DNA of 64,000 nucleotides from the NCBI GenBank assembly GCA_035550215.1, contig DASZPM010000004.1, positions 511,086-575,085 of the forward strand, given 5' to 3'. Each line of letters begins with the position of its first letter. Position 1 is the first letter of the stretch. Of the stretch, positions 43,231 through 52,200 are shown piece after piece. The notes beneath the pieces were generated by a model. It was not told the DNA's origin, ran no database searches, and saw nothing but the letters and a program-made list of their open reading frames with translations. The DNA is from JABDFW01 sp035550215. Its GTDB lineage: Bacteria > Bacteroidota > Bacteroidia > Chitinophagales > Chitinophagaceae. The position numbers and the translations under genes are program-made.

Positions 43231-43611
43231 ATGTTTAAAAAGGGAATTGTTTTTTTATTGTTTTGTTGTTTGCTGAATATTGTAACAGCGCTCCCCGCCA
43301 GGTGCTGCGTACATGGTATAGCAACGCATATACATAATAATAAAACGCATTCCCTCACTGTTATTGAATATTTTTTCCAGGATGTTTTGGGGCTGCAGGA
43401 TGAAACCGGCGATGACACTGATGATTTTCACCCGGGTGTATTTAGTGTAGAGCAAAGAAATACTGTTGAATATTCCGTTCCCGGCTTAACCGGTACCGTT
43501 TTTTTACAAGGGCTGTATGCCGTTGAGGCATTGCCTATGCTGGAATATAACCCGGGGCGTTTTTTACTACCCCCGCACCACAACTTCCTTTTCAGGCTCA
43601 CGCCATTCTAA
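43231..43611 (+). CDS. Small exported protein at the head of the efflux operon
   Basis: A 126-residue protein with a signal peptide (MFKKGIVFLLFCCLLNIVTALPA) and a mature part of about 100 residues that begins with CCVHGIATHIHNNKTH, a cluster of Cys and His that could bind metal. The rest is acidic in the middle (DETGDDTDDFHPG) and has no recognised domain. It lies 157 bases before the adaptor gene of an RND pump on the same strand. Position and residues suggest a periplasmic metal- or substrate-binding accessory, but this is inference. The ATG at 43231 is preceded by TAAGG. Confidence 0.55.
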   Translation: MFKKGIVFLLFCCLLNIVTALPARCCVHGIATHIHNNKTHSLTVIEYFFQDVLGLQDETGDDTDDFHPGVFSVEQRNTVEYSVPGLTGTVFLQGLYAVEALPMLEYNPGRFLLPPHHNFLFRLTPF

Positions 43612-43768
43612 TCTTTTTACATCACATTTTCCCTTTTCACCGGCGCCTGGCAATTTATTGCTATAGCTACTTGTGTGCGGCGTTGCCCGGCATGCAAGCT
43701 GTTAGCCGTTATTGCGCCGCCGCCCATTTTTCAACAAGCAAAATACATATTTATAATTGTACACTAAC

Positions 43769-44905
43769 ATGAGCATAAACAGGTTTACGCAGGCATTATT
43801 TTTATATGCCCTGGCCGTGGTTGCAACTGCGTCCTGCACAGCACACAGCACTACCAACGAAGGCAGCGCGCCCGCAGAGTTGCCGGTAATAAAGCTGTCG
43901 CAAAAAGATACGGTTCTATACAAAGATTATGTTACCAATATACAGGCAGTAAAAAACGTGGAAATACGGGCCCGTGTGCAGGGCTTTCTTGAAAATATTT
44001 ACGTGGATGAAGGGCAAACTGTTAAAAAAGGGCAGCTACTCTTCCAGATGAATGACGAGGAATATGTAAGCGCGCTGGCCAAAGCAAAGGCCAATGTAAC
44101 CAGCGCCATAGCAGAGGCCAAAGCTGCGGAGTTTGAAGTAAAGCGTACAAAAATACTTGTTGATAAAAATGTGGTAACCCACTCGGAATTAGACCTTGCC
44201 GATGCAAGATTAAAGGCTGCTAACGCAAAAATAGAAGAGGCCAAGGCAGAGCAGCAAAGCGCGGAAACAAAACTTTCATACACCCGTATCTGTTCACCGT
44301 TTGATGGCGTGATTGACCGTATTCCGCTTAAAACGGGCAGCCTTATTGACCAGGGGGCATTGCTTACCACCATATCTGACATTCATGAAGTGTACGCATA
44401 CTTTAACGTATCGGAAAATGAATACCTGCAGTACGAAAAGAAAATGAAAGAGCATGAGCAGGACATGAGCAATATTATACAACTGGTATTGGCAGATGGA
44501 AGCCCCTACCCACATAAAGGAAGAATAGAGACCCTTGGTGGCGAATTTGATGATAACACAGGTTCTATTGCTTTCAGGGCAAGGTTTAACAACCCCGAAC
44601 GATTGTTAAAACACGGCGCCAGCGGTAAGGTGCGGATAACTACCGAGGAAGACAATGTAATACTGGTGCCGCAAAAATCAGTATTTGAAATACAGGATAA
44701 AAACTATGTTTTTTTGGTAGATAAAAATAATAAAGTAAGCATGCGCAGCTTTACACCAAAGGCTCGTATCGACAAATACTATATCATTCAGTCAGGCCTT
44801 AAACCAGGTGATGAAATAGTGTATGAAGGCGTTCAAAACCTGCGCGATGGTGGCCGAATAAAGCCGCAATACGCCAATGCCGATAGCTTGCTGGCCCTGC
44901 ATTAA
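43769..44905 (+). CDS. RND efflux periplasmic adaptor lipoprotein (MFP)
   Basis: A 378-residue membrane fusion protein, which links the inner-membrane RND pump to the outer-membrane channel. It starts with a lipoprotein signal peptide (lipobox TASC, Cys near residue 22). Then the barrel-sandwich (lipoyl) half with EIRARVQGFLENIYVDEG, a helical hairpin rich in Ala, Lys and Glu (about 90-160), the second lipoyl half (TRICSPFDGVIDRIPLKTG), a beta-barrel and a membrane-proximal domain with VLVPQKSVFEIQDKNYVFLV. It resembles AcrA/MexA. I chose the ATG at 43769; the TTG at 43757 is not needed. Confidence 0.92.
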   Translation: MSINRFTQALFLYALAVVATASCTAHSTTNEGSAPAELPVIKLSQKDTVLYKDYVTNIQAVKNVEIRARVQGFLENIYVDEGQTVKKGQLLFQMNDEEYVSALAKAKANVTSAIAEAKAAEFEVKRTKILVDKNVVTHSELDLADARLKAANAKIEEAKAEQQSAETKLSYTRICSPFDGVIDRIPLKTGSLIDQGALLTTISDIHEVYAYFNVSENEYLQYEKKMKEHEQDMSNIIQLVLADGSPYPHKGRIETLGGEFDDNTGSIAFRARFNNPERLLKHGASGKVRITTEEDNVILVPQKSVFEIQDKNYVFLVDKNNKVSMRSFTPKARIDKYYIIQSGLKPGDEIVYEGVQNLRDGGRIKPQYANADSLLALH

Positions 44906-44981
44906 GCTGCAGCGCGAGTTTTAAAATGCCTGCTGTTTTTTAAGCAGGTAGTTATGCAACTTTTAAACTACCAGGAAAATT

Positions 44982-47900
44982 ATGGTTGAAATGTTTACCA
45001 GGAGGCCGGTACTGTCTCTTGTTATTTCTTTAATTATTACGTTGTTGGGGGTGCTTGCTTTATTTACGCTGCCTGTTACGCAGTTTCCCGATATAGTACC
45101 TCCATCAGTAACTGTAACAGCAAAATATACGGGCGCAAACGCCGAGGTTTGTGCGAAGGCCGTTGCTATACCTTTAGAAAGAGCCATTAACGGGGTGCCG
45201 GGCATGACTTACATGACCTCGGTTTCCAGTAATAATGGCATGACTGTTATCTCTGTTTCGTTTAAAGTAGGTACTGACCCTGACCAGGCGTCAGTAAACG
45301 TACAAAACCGGGTGACTACGGTACTGGATGAGTTGCCAGAAGAGGTTATTAAAGCAGGTGTTACCACTGAAAAGGAGGTTAACAGTATGCTGCTTTACCT
45401 TAACCTTACCAGTACTGACAGCACTGCGGATGAAAAGTTTATTTACAATTTTGCGGACATTAATGTTTTGCAGGAACTGAAAAGGATTGATGGTGTTGGT
45501 TTTGCCGAAATTATGGGGTCGCGTGAGTACTCCATGCGTGTTTGGCTAAAGCCTGACAGGATGCTTGCCTACAGGGTATCTGCCCAGGACATTGTGGACG
45601 CACTGCGAAGAGAAAATGTTGAGGCGGCGCCAGGCAAAACCGGGGAGAGTTCCGGCAGGGACCCGCAGGTGCTGCAATACGTATTACGATATACCGGTAA
45701 ATTTTCAGAGCCTGCGCAGTATGGCGACATTGTTATAAAGGCAGATAATGATGGTTCAGTGTTGAGGATTAAAGATGTTGCCGATGTAGAGTTTGGCTCG
45801 GTTACCTATGGTATGGCATCAAAAACAGATGGCCGGTATTCCGCTTCCATTGAATTAAAGCAAAGGCCCGGCAGCAATGCCCGCGAAGTAATTCAAAACG
45901 TAAAGCAAAAAATGGCGGAACTTAAGAAAACAATGTTTCCGCCGGGCATGGAGTACAATTTTGCGTATGATGTTTCAAGGTTCCTGGATGCATCGGTGCA
46001 TGAGGTAGTGAGGACATTGTTCGAGGCATTTATACTGGTATTTATCGTCGTGTTTATTTTCCTGCAGGATTTTCGTTCCACCCTTATTCCCGCGCTTGCC
46101 GTACCCGTTGCTTTAATAGGAACGTTATGTTTTATGCAGCTAATGGGCTTCTCTATTAACCTGCTTACTTTGTTCGCGCTTGTGCTGGCCATAGGTATCG
46201 TGGTAGATAATGCTATCGTGGTTGTAGAAGCCGTGCACGTAAAAATGACAGAGCAGCATCTTCCCGCGCTGGAGGCCACTATTGCCGCTATAAAAGAAAT
46301 AAGCGGCGCAATAATAGCCATCACGCTGGTAATGTCGGCAGTGTTTGTACCCGTTGCTTTTCTGTCGGGACCGGCAGGTGTTTTTTACAGGCAGTTTTCC
46401 TTAACCCTTGCCGTTGCTATTGTAATTTCCGGCATTAATGCATTAACGCTTACGCCGGCATTGTGCGGGTTATTATTAAGGCATACGCCAAAACATAAAA
46501 AAAACCTGTTGCACCGTTTTTACGGTGTTTTTAACAAGGGTTACAACAACACCGAAAAAAAATACAGGCAACTGGTGGGCTTTATAGCGGGCCGGAAGTT
46601 TATAACAATAGTTATCCTGCTGGTGTTTTTCGCGGCAACGTGGGGCATAAGCGCTGTTCTGCCCGGCGGTTTTATACCTACTGAAGACCAGGGAATGATT
46701 TACGTAAATGTTACAACACCCCCAGGCTCAACAGTAGAACGCACTGAGCAGGTATTAGCGCAAGTTGAAAAAGTTGCGCACAAAATGGATGCTGTTGAAA
46801 ACGTATCTACACTTTCAGGCTATAGCCTGGTGACCGAGGTGGAGGGCGCATCATTTGGTATGGCTATGATAAACCTTAAGGCATGGGATGAAAGAAAAGA
46901 ATCCGTTAATAAGGTAATAGAAGAACTGGAAGAAAAAACAAAAAATATTGTTGATGCCAATATTGAATTTTTGCCGCCGCCACCTGTGCCTGGTTTTGGT
47001 AACAGCAGTGGTTTTGAACTAAGGATATTAGATAAAACAGCCACCGGCGACTTGCAGCGAACGGCATCTGTAACAAATAACCTTATTGCTGAATTGAAAA
47101 AGGACAAAGCGATAGGAACCGTGTTTACCGATTTTGACCCTTCCTTCCCGCAATACCTTATTCATGTTGATGAAGATATGGCTGCCAAGCAGGGCGTGTC
47201 CGTGCAAAACGCCATGGACAACCTGCAAATGTTACTGGGCAGTTTTTACGCTACCAACTTTATACGCTTTGAACAGATGTATAAAGTAATGATACAGGCA
47301 TACCCCAACTACAGGGCCAAGCCGGAGGATATTTTAAACCTGTATGTAAAAAATGACAAGGGCGAAATGGTGCAGTATGCCAATTTTACATCGCTTGAAA
47401 AGGTATATGGGCCGGAACAGTTAACAAGGTACAACATGTATAATTCCGCCCTTGTTACCGGTGATGCATCACCCGGGCACAGCAGCGGCGAGGTTATTAA
47501 TGATGTAGAAAAAATAGCGAAAGAAAAACTGCCCAAAGGGTTTACGTATGAGTGGAGCGGTATAACGAGAGAGCAGGTATTGTCAGGCAACCAGGCAGTA
47601 TACATTTTTATTATTTGCCTGGTGTTTGTGTACCTGTTACTGGCAGCGCAATACGAAAGTTTTTTACTGCCATTACCCGTAATATTATTCCTGCCTGCGG
47701 GTATATTCGGCGCCTTTGCCGGGTTAAAACTACTGGGGCTTGATAATAATATTTACGCCCAGGTAGCGCTTGTAATGCTTATAGGCCTGTTGGGGAAAAA
47801 TGCTATTCTTATTGTGGAGTTTGCCATACTGCGGCGTAAAGAAGGGTGCAGCATAATTGAAGCTGCAAAACTTGGCGCGGCATCAAGGCTGCGGCCCATT

Positions 47901-48167
47901 CTTATGACGTCGTTCGCTTTTATTGCCGGCCTGGTACCATTGTGTGTCGCTTCCGGGGCAGGCGCTATAGGCAACCGTTCCATCGGTACCGCGGCAGCCT
48001 TTGGTATGCTGTCAGGCACCATCTTCGGCGTTATACTTATACCGGGGCTGTATGTAATTTTTGCCACTCTTTCTGAAGGAAAGAAACATAAAATAATTGA
48101 ACCTGTTCCGCTGGCGGAGGAAATAGCCCATGACATCTATGATCATCCACACAAACCTTCTCATTAA
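44982..48167 (+). CDS. RND efflux pump, hydrophobe/amphiphile efflux (HAE1) type
   Basis: A 1061-residue proton-driven transporter of the AcrB type, with twelve helices and two large periplasmic loops. The start MVEMFTRRPVLSLVISLIITLLG is typical. The proton-relay Asp pair is seen in helix 4 (ALVLAIGIVVDNAIVVVEAVH), the porter domain includes TPPGSTVERTEQVL, and GNRSIGTAAAFGML is in the last helices. The length and the DD pair indicate the drug type (HAE1) rather than metal pumps (HME). It follows the adaptor by 76 bases and precedes the channel by 14 bases. Confidence 0.95.
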   Translation: MVEMFTRRPVLSLVISLIITLLGVLALFTLPVTQFPDIVPPSVTVTAKYTGANAEVCAKAVAIPLERAINGVPGMTYMTSVSSNNGMTVISVSFKVGTDPDQASVNVQNRVTTVLDELPEEVIKAGVTTEKEVNSMLLYLNLTSTDSTADEKFIYNFADINVLQELKRIDGVGFAEIMGSREYSMRVWLKPDRMLAYRVSAQDIVDALRRENVEAAPGKTGESSGRDPQVLQYVLRYTGKFSEPAQYGDIVIKADNDGSVLRIKDVADVEFGSVTYGMASKTDGRYSASIELKQRPGSNAREVIQNVKQKMAELKKTMFPPGMEYNFAYDVSRFLDASVHEVVRTLFEAFILVFIVVFIFLQDFRSTLIPALAVPVALIGTLCFMQLMGFSINLLTLFALVLAIGIVVDNAIVVVEAVHVKMTEQHLPALEATIAAIKEISGAIIAITLVMSAVFVPVAFLSGPAGVFYRQFSLTLAVAIVISGINALTLTPALCGLLLRHTPKHKKNLLHRFYGVFNKGYNNTEKKYRQLVGFIAGRKFITIVILLVFFAATWGISAVLPGGFIPTEDQGMIYVNVTTPPGSTVERTEQVLAQVEKVAHKMDAVENVSTLSGYSLVTEVEGASFGMAMINLKAWDERKESVNKVIEELEEKTKNIVDANIEFLPPPPVPGFGNSSGFELRILDKTATGDLQRTASVTNNLIAELKKDKAIGTVFTDFDPSFPQYLIHVDEDMAAKQGVSVQNAMDNLQMLLGSFYATNFIRFEQMYKVMIQAYPNYRAKPEDILNLYVKNDKGEMVQYANFTSLEKVYGPEQLTRYNMYNSALVTGDASPGHSSGEVINDVEKIAKEKLPKGFTYEWSGITREQVLSGNQAVYIFIICLVFVYLLLAAQYESFLLPLPVILFLPAGIFGAFAGLKLLGLDNNIYAQVALVMLIGLLGKNAILIVEFAILRRKEGCSIIEAAKLGAASRLRPILMTSFAFIAGLVPLCVASGAGAIGNRSIGTAAAFGMLSGTIFGVILIPGLYVIFATLSEGKKHKIIEPVPLAEEIAHDIYDHPHKPSH

Positions 48168-48181
48168 ATCCTGTACAATAA

Positions 48182-49615
48182 ATGATACAACCGATAGTTC
48201 GCAATTTATTTTTTTCTGGTATTGCAGTTATTATATTGGCCTCATGCAGTGTGCCTTCAAAAACAGTGCAGGAAAACTCCTTAAAAGTGCCCGCGCTTTT
48301 TAGTAACAGCGACACTGCCGGCATACCACCTGTTACATGGAAACAATACTTTACCGATACAAACCTTGTTAAGCTGGTAAGCGACGCCATTGAAAATAAT
48401 GCCGACCTGCGTATAGCATGGCAGCGCATTATTATTGCAAGGGAAGGGATAAATACATCCAAAGGCATGATGTTGCCGTCAGTTAGTGGCGTAATATCAA
48501 CAGGGGTTGATAAATACGGAGATTATACAATGAACGGTGTGGGTAACTATGATACCAATCTTTCCCCCAATATTGATAAAAACCAGCACATACCCACACC
48601 AACTACCGATATTTTTTTGGGACTGAAAAGCACGTGGGAAATAGATGCCTGGGGCAAACTTAAAGCAGGCACGCGCGCGGCGTTTCAGCATTATCTTGCT
48701 ACGCAAAAAGGCAGGCAGTGGCTTACCACGCAATTAGTGGCAACAGTGGCAAGGCTTTATTATGAGCTTATGGCGTACGATAATAATATGCGCATTATTC
48801 ACAAGAACATTCAATTACAGGAAAATGCGCTGAATGTTGTTAAGGTTCAAAAAGAAGGTGGCCGTGCCACCGAACTTGCCGTACAGCAGTTTAACGCACA
48901 GTTGCTGCACACTAAAAGTTTTGAGTTTGAAGTAAAGCAACATATTACCGACCTGGAAAATCAAATAAACATTTTATTGGGCAGGTTTCCGCAACCTGTA
49001 AAACGAAGTGACTCGCTGCTGAATGAATCCCTGCCATCGCGGCTGCAGGCGGGTATACCGTCTGGGCTATTGGAAAACCGTGCGGATGTAAAAGAAGCGT
49101 CATTTGAACTGGCAGCCTCAAAAGCCAATGCTGAAGCTGCAAGAAAGGCTTTTTTTCCGTCCATTACATTAAACGCCTATGCAGGGTTTAATGCCTTTAA
49201 CCCCTCGCTGCTATTTTCAACAGGTTCAGTGGCGTATGGTTTGCTGGGCGGGTTAACTTCGCCATTGTTTAACAAAAAGCAGTTAAAGGCAAACTTTGCT
49301 GTTGCAAATGCCAACCAGGCGCAGGCATTGTATACCTATCAAAAAAGTATATTACAGGCATTTGGCGAGGTAGAAACGAGCCTGCAGGCTATTGAAAACA
49401 ACAAGCATTTATATGCGTTAAAACGGGAAGAAGCCGGTGCATTAACAAACGCTGTTAATACTGCGAACGACTTGTACCTGGTGGGCGCGGCAAGTTATCT
49501 TGAAGTTATTACTGCGCAAAAAGGTGTATTAGATGCTGAACTTGAAGTAATAAACGGCAAAAAAGCATTGTTGCTTGCAACGGTGGATTTGTACAGGGCG
49601 CTTGGCGGCGGATAG
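48182..49615 (+). CDS. Outer-membrane efflux channel lipoprotein (TolC/OprM, NodT family)
   Basis: A 477-residue outer-membrane factor that completes the tripartite pump. The signal peptide ends at a lipobox LASC (Cys near residue 23), so the protein is lipid-anchored as in OprM. Two repeats of the OEP domain follow (about 55-260 and 270-475), each with helical hairpins rich in Ala, Gln and Asn, and the conserved GIPSGLLENRADVKEA between them. The three genes give a complete efflux system for lipophilic compounds. No local regulator gene is seen. Confidence 0.94.
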   Translation: MIQPIVRNLFFSGIAVIILASCSVPSKTVQENSLKVPALFSNSDTAGIPPVTWKQYFTDTNLVKLVSDAIENNADLRIAWQRIIIAREGINTSKGMMLPSVSGVISTGVDKYGDYTMNGVGNYDTNLSPNIDKNQHIPTPTTDIFLGLKSTWEIDAWGKLKAGTRAAFQHYLATQKGRQWLTTQLVATVARLYYELMAYDNNMRIIHKNIQLQENALNVVKVQKEGGRATELAVQQFNAQLLHTKSFEFEVKQHITDLENQINILLGRFPQPVKRSDSLLNESLPSRLQAGIPSGLLENRADVKEASFELAASKANAEAARKAFFPSITLNAYAGFNAFNPSLLFSTGSVAYGLLGGLTSPLFNKKQLKANFAVANANQAQALYTYQKSILQAFGEVETSLQAIENNKHLYALKREEAGALTNAVNTANDLYLVGAASYLEVITAQKGVLDAELEVINGKKALLLATVDLYRALGGG

Positions 49616-49731
49616 GGCGCTGTAATGCCCGGTGTGTATTACTTAACGTTAAATTAATTTTTACACGCATAGGTATTTTAAATATATTTATCCGCACAAA
49701 CCATTGCCTATCAGCCAACATTAACAGCACA

Positions 49732-50766
49732 ATGAAAACAAATACCCTCAGCTTTCCAAGCATATTTGAAACGGCTTTCGGAAATACAGAAAATTCGGCA
49801 AAAGACCTTTTGAACGGGTTGAAACTTAAAAAAGATAATACATGGTATCTTGTTGGTAACCTTGCAAGGCGGGGTGGCATCAGCCCGGGCAGAATAACCA
49901 ATGCCTCACCGCTGGAAGAAGATTTTGAAATACTTTTCAGGGCAGCGCTGCTTAATGCAGAAGATAAGGTTACGCAGCCTATGTCTGTAACGCTTGGTTT
50001 TCCGTTTTCTACATACAATATTTATAAAACGCCTGCTGAACAGTATTTAAGAAAGCGGCATTTTATGGTGGAGTATGACAGCCAAACCTTTAACCTTAAA
50101 GGCCAGGTGCGCAAAGCAATGTTTGAGATTGACCATTACGAAGTGATACCCGAAATTGTCGGCACCATCATCGGGCTGAAGAAGGTGCTTGACCTGCCAT
50201 CTTCGAAAAATTTTATCGCCATTAGTTTTGGTTTTGGCACGATTGAAGGAACTATGGCTACGGAGGATGGCTTGGTACACCGTACTTCATTCAGTTCGCA
50301 TGGTATTAAATACGTTGTAAATAACCTTATAAGAGAACTTAACCAGAAGTATTACTTAGAGATGAAAAATGAATACCAACTGGACGAGGCCTTTATGAAA
50401 GGCAGCATATTTACCAACCGCAAAAGAATTGACCTGCGCGAAATACGCAAAGAACTGCTTACCCAATACTACCGCGAAGTTGTATCACCACTGATGCGCA
50501 ATTACTTTACCGACCAGGATTTTGAAAGCTGTGAAACTGTTTACCTGATGGGCGGCGGCGCTTATTATCCTGAACTGACAGACGCTGTTAAGGAAGAGTT
50601 TAAAGGGTTTATACCGGTGGAGGTAGCCCCCGAACCTGAAAAGCTTGCCAGCATAGGGTATTTATACAACAGCCTGCGCATATCTGACAATTATCATAAA
50701 AGATGCCTGGGTATAGATTTGGGCAATGCGTCTTCTATTGTATCGTATTTTGCTGATGAAGCATAA
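49732..50766 (+). CDS. Actin-like ATPase (ParM/Alp type) with circularly permuted phosphate-1 motif
   Basis: A 344-residue cytosolic protein. Most of it follows the order of ParM/Alp actin-like proteins: FPSIFETAF at 8-16, WYLVGNLARRGG at 38-49, SVTLGFPFS at 85-93, a phosphate-2-like strand-turn FIAISFGFGTIEG at 161-173 (Ser165 in place of the usual Asp), the adenosine motif LMGGGA at 272-277 and EKLASIGYLYN at 303-313, where normal relatives end. But the phosphate-1 hairpin, which should precede FPSIF, is missing at the N-terminus, and a near-perfect one, CLGIDLGNASSIVSYF, stands at 325-340, at the very C-terminus. The upstream sequence in this frame, back to the end of the channel gene, holds no such motif and no earlier start. 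It is followed after 20 bases by a bactofilin gene, so a cytoskeletal role is likely. Confidence 0.75.
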   Translation: MKTNTLSFPSIFETAFGNTENSAKDLLNGLKLKKDNTWYLVGNLARRGGISPGRITNASPLEEDFEILFRAALLNAEDKVTQPMSVTLGFPFSTYNIYKTPAEQYLRKRHFMVEYDSQTFNLKGQVRKAMFEIDHYEVIPEIVGTIIGLKKVLDLPSSKNFIAISFGFGTIEGTMATEDGLVHRTSFSSHGIKYVVNNLIRELNQKYYLEMKNEYQLDEAFMKGSIFTNRKRIDLREIRKELLTQYYREVVSPLMRNYFTDQDFESCETVYLMGGGAYYPELTDAVKEEFKGFIPVEVAPEPEKLASIGYLYNSLRISDNYHKRCLGIDLGNASSIVSYFADEA

Positions 50767-50786
50767 CTTATTTAACCTCTTAGCAA

Positions 50787-51260
50787 GTGCGTGTAAGGTG
50801 GCCGTTATATAATGTACCGTTCATAAAAACCGATTTTCTTATATCGGCAGATACCGTGCTGCAGGGCCCGTTGCAGGCTTCCTGCGGGGGCTGTGTTGAC
50901 GGGCTGGTAAAGGGTTATATTTCTATTGCAGGCAATATTATTATAGGCGCTAAGGCCGAGATAATAGGAGACATTACGGCAAAGGCTGCAAAAGTATTTG
51001 GCAGGGTACACGGCAACATAACCTGCGAGGATATAGTAATTGTACACAACAGCGCACATGTTAAAGGAGACATTAAGGCTAAGATTATAGAAGTAAAAGA
51101 GGGCGCGCATGTAGAAGGCGTGATTATTAAACTAGGGGAGGAAAATGAGATAAACAGGAACACGCAAGATGACTTAGCAGAAAGCGCTGAAGCAACAGAA
51201 TTAGTTATTGAACCTGTGCGCTCAACTGACAAAGACAAAGATGCCACCGCGTGGTTTTAA
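50787..51260 (+). CDS. Bactofilin (polymer-forming cytoskeletal protein), GTG start
   Basis: A 157-residue protein with a bactofilin domain (about 18-115): short beta-helix rungs such as ISIAGNIIIGAKAEIIGDI, FGRVHGNITCEDIVIV and AHVKGDIKAKIIEVKEGAHVEG fit the family's right-handed beta-helix. Bactofilins form filaments without nucleotide and place cell-wall or other envelope factors. The N-terminus is short and the C-terminal 35 residues are acidic and disordered. No ATG is available in frame, so translation must start at GTG 50787, 20 bases after the stop of the actin-like gene; coupling is probable. The stop overlaps that of the convergent GDPD gene by two bases. Confidence 0.85.
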   Translation: MRVRWPLYNVPFIKTDFLISADTVLQGPLQASCGGCVDGLVKGYISIAGNIIIGAKAEIIGDITAKAAKVFGRVHGNITCEDIVIVHNSAHVKGDIKAKIIEVKEGAHVEGVIIKLGEENEINRNTQDDLAESAEATELVIEPVRSTDKDKDATAWF

Positions 51261-52066
51261 CGCAACCCCTTCTTCTTCAAATATTCAATTAATGCTTCAG
51301 GATGGTCGGTTTGTAACCCTGTGAAGCCTATTTCAATAGCCTTATCCCAGTTAGCTGCTTCACCCGGGCTTTGTATATCCGGCCACACTGTTACTCCTGT
51401 TTTGGTCGCCGTATCAAACATGCCCTTTGTATAATCGCTATAGCTGCCGTCTAACAAAGCAACGGGTGTTTTTAACAGTAATTTTTCTATCCCGTCTCCT
51501 GACATAACATTGTTTGGCAAGCTTACCATTAACGGCATTGCGGGGGCAATGCGTTTCCAGTCTGTATATTGCCAGGGCGCATTTATATAAACAATTATTT
51601 CGTGTTGCATGCCATATTGCTTAATTATGTTGTAAGCCTGCTGCACGCTTGCGTTTTTAAAATCAAGATATATGTGTATGTTGTTTTTGCAGGTTTGCAA
51701 CACCTGTTCAAATGTGGGTATGCTGTATGTTTTTGTGGTATCGCCGTTTTTATTGTACACCTTCAGTTGTTGTATTTGCGCAAAGGTTAAATCACTCACT
51801 TTGCCCTTGCCGTTGGTCATACGGTCAACAGTAGCATCGTGCATTATTACCAGCACACTGTCTTTGGTAGTGCGCAGGTCAATCTCAACATAGTCGGCAT
51901 TATTTTTTATAGCGCTTTCATAGGCGGCTATTGTATTTTCAGGAAAGAGCACATGGTCGCCCCTGTGGCAGATAACAGTGAAAAGATGTTTTTTTGCGGG
52001 TATTGCCTGTGCTGCAGCGCGTTGTAACGGCATGTATAGAAGTAAAATTAATAGCAAACTTTTCAT
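51257..52066 (-). CDS. Exported glycerophosphodiester phosphodiesterase
   Basis: A 269-residue TIM-barrel enzyme that cuts glycerophosphodiesters to glycerol 3-phosphate and an alcohol. A signal peptide (MKSLLLILLLYMPLQRAAAQA) places it in the periplasm. The active-site stretch is complete: HRGDHVLFPENTIAAYESA (His, Arg, Glu, Asn), VEIDLRTTKD (Glu-x-Asp) and VIMHDATVDRMTNGKG (catalytic His). The C-terminus GLQTDHPEALIEYL is also family-like. Single gene, convergent with the bactofilin gene. Confidence 0.92.
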   Translation of the reverse strand: MKSLLLILLLYMPLQRAAAQAIPAKKHLFTVICHRGDHVLFPENTIAAYESAIKNNADYVEIDLRTTKDSVLVIMHDATVDRMTNGKGKVSDLTFAQIQQLKVYNKNGDTTKTYSIPTFEQVLQTCKNNIHIYLDFKNASVQQAYNIIKQYGMQHEIIVYINAPWQYTDWKRIAPAMPLMVSLPNNVMSGDGIEKLLLKTPVALLDGSYSDYTKGMFDTATKTGVTVWPDIQSPGEAANWDKAIEIGFTGLQTDHPEALIEYLKKKGLR

Positions 52067-52200
52067 AATGCAAATTACTTAACCGCCGGGCTTTGTATGC
52101 GGCGGAATGATTAGTAAATTGTTATTTAATGAAGGGTTATTGTTGCGGCGGGCGTTATCTAATTAATCCTATCTTCGGTATACAATGAAATAGCGTTGCC

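Noticed and set aside
49509..50018. A 169-codon reverse reading frame overlapping the efflux channel end and the actin-like gene start
   Set aside because: It lies across two supported forward genes and shows no family pattern.
50761..50830. A frameshift at the start of the bactofilin gene, suggested by an out-of-frame ATG at 50811
   Set aside because: That ATG opens only four codons before a stop, and the GTG frame gives an uninterrupted bactofilin domain.
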